Positions 1 to 8,195 of a DNA stretch of 64,000 bases are shown here, one piece after another (within the stretch, counting starts at the first letter, position 1; each line of letters begins with the position of its first letter). Location of the stretch: contig NZ_MSCQ01000001.1 of NCBI RefSeq assembly GCF_002954725.1, positions 1,007,604-1,071,603 on the forward strand. Direction: 5' to 3'. Origin of the DNA: Photobacterium phosphoreum (GTDB lineage Bacteria > Pseudomonadota > Gammaproteobacteria > Enterobacterales > Vibrionaceae). The notes beneath the pieces were generated by a model. That model was not told the origin of the DNA. It did not search any database and saw only the letters and a list, made by a program, of their open reading frames with translations. Both the position numbers and the translations under genes were made by a program.

Positions 1-260
1 CGTGTAGTACAGGTTAATAGACTTGGTTTGAAATATGAATCTAATACGTTTTTTTCCAAAAAATGAGTTACGGTTCGGGAAAAATTGTCGAGTATTAGAC
101 TAATTTTACTATACACATCATGGTGGCTAAGCAAGTGACAAGATCTGTGGTTTTAGTTTTTTGCTTTTAGTTCCCTTCGTTCTCTTTATACTATTGTTTG
201 TATTGTTGCTGTAAATCAGATTTGTGTAAAATATCTATTCGAGAATGATATGGAGTTAAT

Positions 261-2090
261 GTGAGTACAGAGAACATGAATCCAGGTGAGATAGGTGATG
301 CTGCTGGACGTATTTTTAATTTCTACGCACCATTAAATTGGATAATTCGTAGTCAAGAAGATCAGAATGATCATGGAATTGATCTCGAGATTGAATTAAA
401 GAATGCTGAGGGTATAGCTCGCGGGCAAGGAAGTGTATTCAAAATCCAGCTTAAAGGACAAAAAAGGTGTATCTATATTGATGACGGACAGAAGCTGTCA
501 TTTTCAGTACCTCGTACTCGAGTTAAATATTATCTCCAATTTAATACTCCAGTTATTTTTGTAGTGGTTGATGTAACCACAGAATGTATTTACTGGGTAT
601 CTGTAACTGATAATGCTGAGATTCAGCAAAAACTAAATAGTTCTAGTACTGCAAGTCTAACAATTCATCTTCCGATAGAGAACAAATTGGAGCGTGGTAA
701 TACTGATTCATTTAATAAAGTTTTATCTGCTGTTCAATCGTGCTGGGAACATTTGTCACTTAGAGGCTTAAGAACAGCAGTCCTTAATTGTAGGACACTT
801 AAGCCGAAGGCTCTGGATCAGCGTATAAATCAAGTCGGAGATGCATTATTTACAGCTTATCACATTAAATTTGAATGCCTTCTTGCGAATGGAAATTTCT
901 CAGAAGTATATCAACAAGCCGATACCATCATTCGTTCGCCAATTGTGCCTCCGAAAGATAGGTTCATCGCCACATTGTATTTTGATTATTCTTTTAAGGT
1001 GGCTCCATTTACGAACGTGAAACAAGAGCAAATTACGCAACAGATATCTTTGTGTAGTTTGCTTATCGAGCTTGCAAGAGAACAAAAAGAGTCTCCTTAC
1101 CGTTTAACTGCTATCGTTAAAGCAAGAACAGCGTTGTTCAGTATCATGACTGAGCAGCTTCATGCAACTCATGTAACACATCCACATTTCCAAAAAGATA
1201 GCATTGAATACTTACTTATAAATCAAGAAATTAATAAGTATTACGTTGAAACCTATCGTCATTTAGTCAAAATAATAAATTTGTGTAACAGGCTGATTAT
1301 TAAAGGGCAATTTAGTATTCTAGCTAATTTAATGGTCGATCTAATGATGTCTATTGGTGAATTCAAAACTGTTCACAAAGCTAGAGGTACAGATGGAGGT
1401 ATTGCTTTCTTAGATGATTGGCTTAATAACATGCTGATTACTGTGTTTTTTTATACTTCTAAAGTTAGTGACTTATGGAAAATAAACCAACTGTATTTGA
1501 TGATTAACTTGCAATCAAATCTTAAGTCGATTGTGACATTCGATATTCGAGAGCTAGTGATTGAACACTGTGCTAAAGCTGAAGAAATGTTAAATGTTAT
1601 AGATGAACAGATTGCTAATAAACCAAAGCAATTCCTGTTTAGAGACGCAAGCGTTGAAGAGCAAAAGGCATTTTTTGCTGATATGGCTAAGAAGCTTGGA
1701 ATGGATCCTGATGATAAAAAGTCTAGAGAAGGTCAATTCGTATCTATTGGATTGAAGAACTATGATCCTACAAATGTTATAAGTCATTGTGAGCATATGT
1801 TTGTAGATTATCGCCCTCGAGGAATGATTGCTGAACAGTTACGTATGCATTCGTTGTGTACACCTTTAATGATTTGTTTAAAACATGGATATGCAGTAGG
1901 AGGTCGTTTACTTATTGAGGCATTTGATAACTCCGATGGGCCTGAGTTTATGCGCGGATTCAAGCAAAGACACTGTGATAACTGTAATGATTGTACTTCG
2001 AGGACTGCAGAGTGGCGTTGGAGTTTGAGGTGGCAAGGAGAAGAACAAATCAAACATGCCGATAAATTAGATAAGTTCAAGAACTTCTAA
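261..2090 (+). CDS. DUF4365 nuclease-like protein with helical C-terminal half; candidate defence gene
   Basis: The N-terminal ~150 residues look like a DUF4365 domain, a PD-(D/E)XK-type nuclease fold found in many defence-associated proteins. Visible candidate active-site residues are E10 (GEIGD), D41 (HGID) and a Q63-x-K65 strand (FKIQLKGQ), with Q in place of the usual E, as some Mrr/Cap4-like nucleases have. Residues ~170-560 are helical and look solenoid-like; I cannot assign a family. A Cys cluster near the C-terminus (C572, C575, C578) could bind metal. The GTG start is chosen because GGAG lies 6-10 bases upstream. The gene stands alone and ends before a bidirectional hairpin and an integrase remnant. 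A defence role is inferred from family and context. Confidence 0.72.
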   Translation: MSTENMNPGEIGDAAGRIFNFYAPLNWIIRSQEDQNDHGIDLEIELKNAEGIARGQGSVFKIQLKGQKRCIYIDDGQKLSFSVPRTRVKYYLQFNTPVIFVVVDVTTECIYWVSVTDNAEIQQKLNSSSTASLTIHLPIENKLERGNTDSFNKVLSAVQSCWEHLSLRGLRTAVLNCRTLKPKALDQRINQVGDALFTAYHIKFECLLANGNFSEVYQQADTIIRSPIVPPKDRFIATLYFDYSFKVAPFTNVKQEQITQQISLCSLLIELAREQKESPYRLTAIVKARTALFSIMTEQLHATHVTHPHFQKDSIEYLLINQEINKYYVETYRHLVKIINLCNRLIIKGQFSILANLMVDLMMSIGEFKTVHKARGTDGGIAFLDDWLNNMLITVFFYTSKVSDLWKINQLYLMINLQSNLKSIVTFDIRELVIEHCAKAEEMLNVIDEQIANKPKQFLFRDASVEEQKAFFADMAKKLGMDPDDKKSREGQFVSIGLKNYDPTNVISHCEHMFVDYRPRGMIAEQLRMHSLCTPLMICLKHGYAVGGRLLIEAFDNSDGPEFMRGFKQRHCDNCNDCTSRTAEWRWSLRWQGEEQIKHADKLDKFKNF

Positions 2091-2227
2091 AATTTGATCG
2101 TATTAGAGTGAATATATTATTGAAGTGCTGTACCGCATAAACATTATAGTTTACATGGACGATTTAAATTACATTTCGAGAACCATGATGAACTCATTTA
2201 TGTTCAATAACGCTATAACCTTAACGT

Positions 2228-2260
2228 AAAAAGCCCTCACTTCAATTGGAGGGCTTTTTT
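2228..2260. terminator. Bidirectional intrinsic terminator
   Basis: Stem AAAAGCCCTC / GAGGGCTTTT with a 10-base loop, A-tract on the left and T-tract on the right. It lies between the + strand DUF4365 gene and the minus-strand integrase remnant and could serve both. Confidence 0.8.
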
Positions 2261-2509
2261 CTATTGATCACTCTTTGGTTGATTAATACTTTTTAGATTA
2301 AGTGGTGGCACCATATCCACTTTACGATCATAGGTATTAACTTGAGCAAATTCTTTATGGCCAGAGAAACGTTGTTTGTCTGCCATGGTTCCTTCATAAT
2401 CTGAAATACCTTTAGCTTTTAAATTATGGAATGTGAAATCAGTATTGATGCCATATTCTAAAGCGGCTTTCTTTTTTGCTGTCTGCCAATAATCTTGTAG
2501 AAAAAACAT
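2261..2509 (-). pseudogene. 3' remnant of a phage-type tyrosine recombinase (integrase)
   Basis: The last ~75 codons match the C-terminal catalytic part of phage integrases: FHNLKAKGISDYEG around the HxxK/R region, FSGHKE with the conserved His, and VNTYDRK with the presumed nucleophilic Tyr. A whole integrase is 300-400 residues, so most of the gene is missing. The reading frame runs on upstream to 2590, but that part is translated from repeat copy 1 and is not integrase. The coding similarity stops where the repeat begins at about 2511. It cannot be functional as it stands and marks an old mobile-element boundary. Confidence 0.78.
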
Positions 2510-2510
2510 A

Positions 2511-2640
2511 GGACACCCATAACTTTCCGTTTCAGGAACTAAATGATAATTAACGCTATTATCTGAACTGACAATCGTTATTCCCATCACAATGATTATC
2601 TGCGAGAGCGATAGGGCATCTATTTGCCTGTGTTGAAATC
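2511..2640 (+). repeat. GGACACCCATAA repeat, copy 1
   Basis: Left end GGACACCCATAACTTTCCG, then a ~130-base body with the core GCGAGAGCGATAGGGCATC (2602-2620) and TGTGTTGAAAT. No right inverted end is seen. It abuts and truncates the integrase remnant. I recall similar leaders upstream of IS200-like/RAYT transposases in Vibrionaceae, but no transposase is present here. Confidence 0.75.
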
Positions 2641-2736
2641 GTTATGTCTAATTTGCATCACACATTTAAACTGTATGTATATACATGACTCTATATTGAT
2701 ATATTATCCTTTGTTTTTTTAGTTATAGAGTTAAAA

Positions 2737-3663
2737 ATGATCAATCACCTAGAAGCTGGTATCAGAGAGCTAGTTGAAGAATTCCAATCTAATGGTAAAC
2801 CTTGCCCTTCAAAGCTACCAATTGCAGATCGTCGCGCGGGTTATATTGGTAGTACAGCCTTAGCTGGCGAGAGTCCTAAAATAGGAAATGAATTTTTAGA
2901 TGTAGTCAATGGCATTCAGATTAAAGTGTATAAGCCAACAAATGAGGCTAACTTACCTATTACGGTTTATTTTCACGGAGGTTGTTTTATCAGTGGTGGT
3001 TTTGAGACGCATGATGTTCAGTTAAGGCAAATCGCACTGCTGTCCAACTCGATAGTTATTTGCATTAAATACCGACTTGCTCCGGAACATGTTTATCCTG
3101 CAGCACACGATGACGTATACCAAGCTGTACTTGGTATTAAGGATCATGGATACAAGTTTGGTGGTGATTCAGAGCATTTGGTCTTTGTGGGTGATAGTGC
3201 TGGTGGGCAATTAGCATTGGCTACGACGCTTAGGCTTAAAAAGTTGCAGCAGTGGTTACCACGAAAACAAATTCTTATCTATCCAATGTTGGATCCAATA
3301 GGTAGCTCACAGAGTTATAAAGAAAATGGATCGGATTATATTATTACTGCCAATATGCTTCTTTCTGGATTTGATTTATACGCAAATAATGACTCTAAAG
3401 TAATTGCAGAACCAGAATTTAACCTTTTAAGTTGTGATCTTAGTGGATTACCTGCTACGAGTATAATCACAGCTGAGTTTGACCCGTTACGTGATGAGGG
3501 TGAGCAACTCTATAAGTTATTACTCTCACAAGGTGTTGAAGCATACTGCGAGCGTTATTTGGGAGTGATCCATGGTTTCTTTCAGCTTTCCGGCCTAAGT
3601 GGTTCAGCAAAGCGATGTATCGCTTCGGTTTCAAACCAAATTAAAAACATTGGACGCCCATAA
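2737..3663 (+). CDS. Alpha/beta-hydrolase, hormone-sensitive-lipase (HSL) type esterase
   Basis: A 308-residue cytoplasmic esterase/lipase-like protein with no signal peptide. The oxyanion-hole motif is H80-GG (HGGC rather than the usual HGGG). The nucleophile elbow is GDSAGG with S154; D249 in the EFDPLRDE stretch and H279 complete a normal HSL-family triad. The natural substrate cannot be read from sequence; short-chain acyl esters are typical of the family. The last codons and the TAA stop come from the left end of repeat copy 2, so the C-terminus has probably been altered by the repeat's arrival. It sits between repeat copies 1 and 2 like a cargo gene. Confidence 0.85.
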   Translation: MINHLEAGIRELVEEFQSNGKPCPSKLPIADRRAGYIGSTALAGESPKIGNEFLDVVNGIQIKVYKPTNEANLPITVYFHGGCFISGGFETHDVQLRQIALLSNSIVICIKYRLAPEHVYPAAHDDVYQAVLGIKDHGYKFGGDSEHLVFVGDSAGGQLALATTLRLKKLQQWLPRKQILIYPMLDPIGSSQSYKENGSDYIITANMLLSGFDLYANNDSKVIAEPEFNLLSCDLSGLPATSIITAEFDPLRDEGEQLYKLLLSQGVEAYCERYLGVIHGFFQLSGLSGSAKRCIASVSNQIKNIGRP

Positions 3664-3803
3664 CTTTCCGTTTCAGAAAATAGAAGATAATTAATGCTAC
3701 TATCTCAACTGGCTATCATCACACCTCACAGTGAATGTCCGCGAGAGCGATAGGGCATCTATTTACCTGTGTTGAAATAGTTCAGAGATCTATATGGGTG
3801 TCC
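3652..3803 (+). repeat. GGACACCCATAA repeat, copy 2 (full length, inverted ends)
   Basis: Left end GGACGCCCATAACTTTCCG (one change from the consensus), core GCGAGAGCGATAGGGCATCT from 3741, and an inverted right end ATGGGTGTCC at 3794-3803. This is the clearest copy with both ends: a ~152-base element bounded by inverted repeats. Its left end overlaps the 3' end of the esterase gene. Confidence 0.8.
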
Positions 3804-3818
3804 TGTATTTATCTTCGT

Positions 3819-3855
3819 GCATGGGCAGACACTTAGGCTGGCGTTATATTGCTTT
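3819..3855 (+). other. attC-like 3' end upstream of the racemase gene
   Basis: GCAGACACTTAGGCTGGCGTTAT (split over 3826-3848) resembles, from memory, the end of the Vibrio cholerae repeat (CCTTAGGCGGGCGTTAT), and a Shine-Dalgarno plus ATG follow, as in integron cassettes. The 5' half of an attC site is not recognisable here because the repeat element lies there. Confidence 0.35.
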
Positions 3856-3873
3856 TTAAAGAATGGAGTAAAA

Positions 3874-4578
3874 ATGAAAACAATTGGAATGTTAGGTGGT
3901 ATGAGTTGGGAATCTACTGCGAGTTATTATAAGGCAATAAATGAAGGAGTTAAGTCTGAACTTGGTGGCTTGCATTCTGCGAAAATATGTCTATATAGCG
4001 TAAATTTTGATGAAATAGAAAAGTTACAGCATCAAGGTAAGTGGGATGAAACGGCTTTAATTCTTGCTGAGGCTGCAAAATCGGTTGAAGCTGGTGGTGC
4101 TGATTTCCTAATTATTTGTACTAACACAATGCATAAAGTTGCTTCCGAAATTGAAAGTAACGTATCAATTCCAATTCTTCATATTGCTGATGCAACTGCT
4201 AATAAATTGGTTATCGATGGGATTAAAAAAGTTGGCCTGCTTGGTACTCGTTTTACTATGGAGCAGGATTTTTATAAAAGTCGTTTGGTTGATAAATTTG
4301 GCATTGAAGTTATTGTACCAGCAGAGAATGACCGAGTTGTTGTACATAACATTATTTACGATGAATTGTGCCGAGGTGTTATTAACTCTGATTCAAAAGA
4401 GGAATATTTAAAGATCGTTAAAAGGTTGCATGAACAGGGTGCTGAAGCTGTAATTTTGGGATGTACTGAAATCGCTTTACTTATTCAACAAGTACATACA
4501 GAAGTACCATTGTACGACACTACTGAAATTCATGCGGCACAAGCTGTTCAATTAGCAATTTCAGATATGGAAATATAA
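3874..4578 (+). CDS. Aspartate/glutamate racemase family protein
   Basis: A 234-residue protein of the PLP-independent Asp/Glu racemase family (RacD/YgeA type), which interconverts L and D amino acids with a pair of cysteines. It opens with the family signature MKTIGMLGGMSWEST. The two catalytic Cys regions are IICTNTMH (C82) and ILGCTEI (C197). The ATG at 3874 is chosen over an upstream ATG at 3817 because GGAG precedes it at 3865-3868 and homologues begin with this motif. The upstream stretch 3819-3855 resembles the end of an integron attC site. Aspartate is the likelier substrate, but this is inference. Confidence 0.87.
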   Translation: MKTIGMLGGMSWESTASYYKAINEGVKSELGGLHSAKICLYSVNFDEIEKLQHQGKWDETALILAEAAKSVEAGGADFLIICTNTMHKVASEIESNVSIPILHIADATANKLVIDGIKKVGLLGTRFTMEQDFYKSRLVDKFGIEVIVPAENDRVVVHNIIYDELCRGVINSDSKEEYLKIVKRLHEQGAEAVILGCTEIALLIQQVHTEVPLYDTTEIHAAQAVQLAISDMEI

Positions 4579-4656
4579 CCGATAAGTTGTTAGTTGTTGC
4601 TGAAAATATTCAACTCCTGTACAAATCGAGCCTTGATAAAACAGGAGTGTAGTTGA

Positions 4657-5157
4657 ATGAGTTTAGTGGTAAGACAAGTAATTGCAGATGATGCCCAAGG
4701 TGTCGCTGATGTACTTAACCCAATCATTATTGAAGGTTTATACACTGTATTAGATACCACTTTTTCGGTAGACGAAGAAAAAGAGTTTATCGCACAATTT
4801 CCGGAACAAGGTGTGTTTACAGTTGCAGTGAATACTGAAAACGCTGAGGTTATCGGTTTTCAGAATGTGGAACCATTTGCGTCATACACTAAAGCGTTTG
4901 ACCATGTGGGGATTATAGGGACATTTGTTGGTGGTGCTAGTCAAGGACAAGGCGTGTCCAAAAAGCTATTTGAGTCTACCTTTGAAGTGGCAAAGCAAAA
5001 AGGGTATGAAAAATTATTTGCTTACGTTCGTAGCGACAATGAACGAGCTTTGACGGCTTATTTGAAGCAAGGTTTTGAAGTTGTAGGGACGGCTAAGAAG
5101 CATGCCAAGGTAGGCGGTGTGTATGTTGATGAAGTCCTAATTGAGAAATTTCTGTAA
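4657..5157 (+). CDS. GNAT-family N-acetyltransferase
   Basis: A 166-residue single-domain GNAT protein, expected to move an acetyl group from acetyl-CoA to an amine. The acetyl-CoA loop is visible as GASQGQGVSKKLF, followed by the conserved helix/strand pair RSDNERALTAYLKQGFEVVG. The substrate is unknown; such proteins are common cargo of islands and integrons. It is monocistronic. The short motif AGTTGTTGCT upstream (4592-4601) and AGCAACAAC downstream (5168-5176) form an inverted pair around the gene, which may be chance or a cassette boundary. Confidence 0.85.
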   Translation: MSLVVRQVIADDAQGVADVLNPIIIEGLYTVLDTTFSVDEEKEFIAQFPEQGVFTVAVNTENAEVIGFQNVEPFASYTKAFDHVGIIGTFVGGASQGQGVSKKLFESTFEVAKQKGYEKLFAYVRSDNERALTAYLKQGFEVVGTAKKHAKVGGVYVDEVLIEKFL

Positions 5158-5228
5158 GCCTCAAAAAGCAACAACGAACTGATAAGGATGTGTGTCGCAC
5201 AGCTGACACCTATCTGAAGTGTGAAAAA

Positions 5229-5422
5229 CCATAACTTTCCTAGAATTATCCATCCAATCCTGTCATGTACTACAATAAATACTCGAGAGAGCGATAGGGC
5301 ATTGAGTTTCAATACGTTGCATAGTAACGATTTCATTGGCATCTTTAATGCTCAATCACGTGGTGAGTAGATCACGGATAGTTCGTTCCTTACTTCCGAG
5401 ATGACGGATAATAACCAGTCTC
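5229..5422 (+). repeat. GGACACCCATAA repeat, copy 3 (degraded left end)
   Basis: CCATAACTTTCC at 5229-5240 without the GGACA, then CATCCAATCC-GTCATG, TACAATAAATACTCG and the core GAGAGAGCGATAGGGCATT. It matches copy 4 along nearly its whole length, including the 3' part with TAGATCACGGATAG and AATAACCAG. Confidence 0.75.
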
Positions 5423-5457
5423 ATCTGTTGCCCGTCATTTTCCACAAAAAAAGCATT

Positions 5458-5660
5458 GGACACCCATAACTTTCCTTCGAATTACCCATCCAATTCCGTC
5501 ATGCCCTACAATAAATACTCGTGAGAGCAATAGGGTATCTACTATCAGCGTGTCGTAGAATGGCTATTTCACTGGCATCTTATCGGCTCAAATACGTGCT
5601 AAATAGATCACGGATAGCTCGTTGCTACTTTCGAAATGTGAATAATAACCAGCGTTATAA
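5458..5660 (+). repeat. GGACACCCATAA repeat, copy 4
   Basis: GGACACCCATAACTTTCC at 5458-5475, core GTGAGAGCAATAGGGTATCT from 5521, then a ~100-base extension shared with copy 3. The extension is not obvious in copies 2, 5, 6 or 7, so copies 3 and 4 look like a tandem pair of a longer version. No gene lies in 5158-5819, which is otherwise these two copies plus an AT-rich promoter region. Confidence 0.78.
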
Positions 5661-5819
5661 CCTTTTTCTCGTAATATTCTGCAACCGATATCCTTCATCT
5701 ATCTATTTTTAATATAAATTACGCCAACTCACCATTCTTGAAATCTTTGTCACTTTTAATGGTGAATGCTTTTAATTCTAAAAAAGCATATTGTTACTTT
5801 TTTAGTTAAGGACCGTTGA

Positions 5820-7529
5820 ATGAAATTTAATCGAAAAAAAATAACCACATTGATTCGTTCGGTAATGACCGTTTCGGCATTATTAACCTGTGGATCAGCT
5901 TTGGCTGCCGATAATGTGGCAAACAATGCACTAGATTGGCATGTTCTCGATGGTGTTACGGTTAATAGCACAGCGTCTTTGTGTTCGAACTCAACGGTAA
6001 AAGTGTGCAATGGTGGCATTTTAAATACGCTGTATGCTGAAAATAACTTCATGCCATATTGGTTTAATCCAGTGCTTGTTAATGCGATCATGCCGCAATT
6101 ACAAGCGTTGGCAGATTCCAATACACTGCCAGGTATGACGCAGCGTTTAAAAGAGTTAAAGACGTTAGAGGCATTGCCGAATCAGCGTGGATTTGATCTG
6201 TTATTAACCGATACATATTTGGTCTACGTAGATTATGTGCATCAATTAATGCAAGATCCTCGACCATTATACAATTCACATCCAGTAACATTGACGCCTT
6301 TGACATTGAAAATGGCGCAGAATTATTTCCCATTAACGGCTCAAAAGATCAATTCTCTTATTCCTTCTTCGCAGTTTGTTCCAACAATGGGGGTGATTAA
6401 CCACCTATTAAGCTTGCCAGCTAACCCACTTGATTCGGATAACGTTCACTTTGATAAGGTTGTTCTGCTCGGTGATAGCATCCCTTATGGTGATAAAGTG
6501 GCGACAGTGCTTTGGAATTTGGGCTATTTAACTCAGCCTCAGTATCAACAAATTATTGCTCAAGCGACGATTACAAATACCGGTGTGATGAACCAAGCGA
6601 TTAAAACCTTTGAAGGGAATTATGGTTTGAAGATGGACGGTATTATGGGGCCTGACGTTGTGAGCCAATTAATACGCCCTTATTCTAGCTTGGCGCGTAT
6701 TACGGCATTAAACTTACAACGTGAGCGCTTTGCGACATTAAAAGGCAATGGCCCACAAATCATTGTGAACATTCCTGATTTCAAAATGACATTATACGAT
6801 AATAAACAGCCAGTATTTGAATCGAAAATTATCGATGGTATGCCCAAACGCCCAACCAACTTGTTCCAGTCATACATTAATACGGTTGTGATAAACCCTT
6901 ATTGGTATGTGCCTGAAACGATTAAAGTTCAGAATATTATTCCAGCGGCTAAAGCCAATCCTAATTTTTTAAAGAATAGTCGTATTGATGTTATTAATAG
7001 CTGGACTGATCGCTCTGTCGTGCCACCAGAATCAATTGATTGGGCAACGGTGAACCCAAAGACATTTACTCATCAATTTCGTCAAGATACAGGCCCTGAA
7101 AACGCTTTAGGTCGTGTGGCATTCTTGATGCCTGATTCGTTCTCTGTCTATATGCACGATGAATCACAATCAGAGTATCCATTGTTTAAACATTATCATC
7201 GAGATTTTAGTTCTGGTTGTATGCGTGTTCAAAACCCACGTCAGATGGCAACATTGATTTTGTCCTATCAAAATATGCCGAATTTGCCATCGGTTGACGA
7301 TATGATTAATACCAACAACCACCGTGAGATTGGTTTAAATACGCATGTAAACCTTGATGTGGCTTACTTAACGGCTTGGGTAACACCTAGTGGTCAGTTA
7401 GAGATGCGCCATGATATTTATGGTTACGATAACCCTCAATCTCAACCGATTCAGAATCAATTTATTTCGATTCCAAACTACCGTACCCATCAACGTATTA
7501 AACTGGCCTTGAATGGTCAAACTAGTTGA
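5820..7529 (+). CDS. L,D-transpeptidase of the YcbB (LdtD) type, copy 1
   Basis: A 569-residue secreted murein enzyme of the YcbB/LdtD type that would make 3-3 crosslinks in peptidoglycan. It has a signal peptide (basic start, hydrophobic core, cleavage near GSALAADN), a peptidoglycan-binding domain at ~250-290 (KTFEGNYGLKMDGIMGP), then the YkuD catalytic domain with MHD and SSGCMRV, where C467 is the presumed nucleophile. AAGGA lies 7 bases before the ATG. It has a full-length paralogue at 48099-49880 in this window. Its place between repeat copies suggests duplication and transfer into the island, or capture of a resident gene by the repeats. Confidence 0.9.
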   Translation: MKFNRKKITTLIRSVMTVSALLTCGSALAADNVANNALDWHVLDGVTVNSTASLCSNSTVKVCNGGILNTLYAENNFMPYWFNPVLVNAIMPQLQALADSNTLPGMTQRLKELKTLEALPNQRGFDLLLTDTYLVYVDYVHQLMQDPRPLYNSHPVTLTPLTLKMAQNYFPLTAQKINSLIPSSQFVPTMGVINHLLSLPANPLDSDNVHFDKVVLLGDSIPYGDKVATVLWNLGYLTQPQYQQIIAQATITNTGVMNQAIKTFEGNYGLKMDGIMGPDVVSQLIRPYSSLARITALNLQRERFATLKGNGPQIIVNIPDFKMTLYDNKQPVFESKIIDGMPKRPTNLFQSYINTVVINPYWYVPETIKVQNIIPAAKANPNFLKNSRIDVINSWTDRSVVPPESIDWATVNPKTFTHQFRQDTGPENALGRVAFLMPDSFSVYMHDESQSEYPLFKHYHRDFSSGCMRVQNPRQMATLILSYQNMPNLPSVDDMINTNNHREIGLNTHVNLDVAYLTAWVTPSGQLEMRHDIYGYDNPQSQPIQNQFISIPNYRTHQRIKLALNGQTS

Positions 7530-7548
7530 GAAATAGATGAGAACTATA

Positions 7549-7714
7549 GGACACCCATAACTATCGATGCCGCTTCAAGTAGAAATAATCAATATTATTA
7601 TTTGTTGTAATATTAAAGCTGCTTATCGTCATCTCTACTGTGAATACTCGCGAGGGTGATAGGAAATCGATTATTAGCGCGTTGAAACTTTAAAGAAATA
7701 GATATGGTGTCTTG
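7549..7714 (+). repeat. GGACACCCATAA repeat, copy 5
   Basis: GGACACCCATAACT at 7549-7562, a diverged body, the core CGCGAGGGTGATAGGAAATC at ~7649, GCGTTGAAAC, and a decayed right end ATATGGTGTCTTG. It begins 20 bases after the stop codon of the L,D-transpeptidase gene. Confidence 0.72.
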
Positions 7715-7723
7715 TATCACTAT

Positions 7724-7749
7724 TGTTAGGTGGCGGTGTTGCTTTCTAC
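7724..7749 (+). other. attC-like 3' end upstream of the GFA gene
   Basis: TGTTAGGTGGCGGTGTTGCTTT resembles the racemase upstream motif (TTAGGCTGGCG...TTGCTTT at 3833-3855) and, more weakly, the 3' end of Vibrio integron attC sites. It lies directly after the right end of repeat copy 5, as its counterpart does after copy 2. Confidence 0.3.
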
Positions 7750-7779
7750 TTAATGTTCATTATGCGCTTAGGAGAAAAA

Positions 7780-8184
7780 ATGGAAATGTTAACTGGCTCA
7801 TGCTTATGTGGAAAGGTTGGAATTGAAGTCCCAGATGATTTTGATTATATGGGGAATTGTCATTGTTCTGAATGCCGTAAATTTACGGGTTCAGATTATT
7901 CATCTGTTGGTGGGGTTTCATCGCCAAAATTTGCTTTTACAAAAGGTGAGGAGTTTGTTTCCATTTACTCAAAAAGTGAAGAAACAGAACTAGCATTTTG
8001 TAAGTGTTGTGGTTCGAGCTTATTTTCTAGAAAAATTACTGGGGGTAAACATAATATCCGCTTAGGCATTCTAGATAACGCACCAACGCATAAGCCTAAC
8101 TTTCATATTTTTGTGGCTTCAAAAGCACCTTGGTTTGATATTAATGATGACCTTAAGCAATTCAATAAAGGCCCTGTAGCATAG
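7780..8184 (+). CDS. GFA/CENP-V family zinc protein
   Basis: A 134-residue protein of the glutathione-dependent formaldehyde-activating (GFA)/CENP-V fold. It has the full set of zinc-binding cysteines: C8 and C10 (CLCGKV), C27, C29 and C32 (CHCSEC), and C74, C76 and C77 (CKCCGSS). The family includes S-hydroxymethylglutathione synthase, but most bacterial members have no known substrate, so formaldehyde activation should not be assumed. The ATG at 7780 is chosen because TAGGAG precedes it; an in-frame TTG at 7723 lies in the attC-like stretch. It lies between repeat copies 5 and 6. Confidence 0.85.
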   Translation: MEMLTGSCLCGKVGIEVPDDFDYMGNCHCSECRKFTGSDYSSVGGVSSPKFAFTKGEEFVSIYSKSEETELAFCKCCGSSLFSRKITGGKHNIRLGILDNAPTHKPNFHIFVASKAPWFDINDDLKQFNKGPVA

Positions 8185-8195
8185 TAAAAAACATA

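Noticed and set aside
1808..2080. 90-codon minus-strand frame inside the DUF4365 gene
   Set aside because: Fully overlapped by the well-supported gene and without a ribosome site.
3652..3803. Interpretation of the GGACACCCATAA repeat itself as an integron attC site
   Set aside because: The ends do not fit RYYYAAC and GTTRRRY core sites, and no integron integrase is in the window; only the adjacent TTAGG-GGCG motifs are attC-like.
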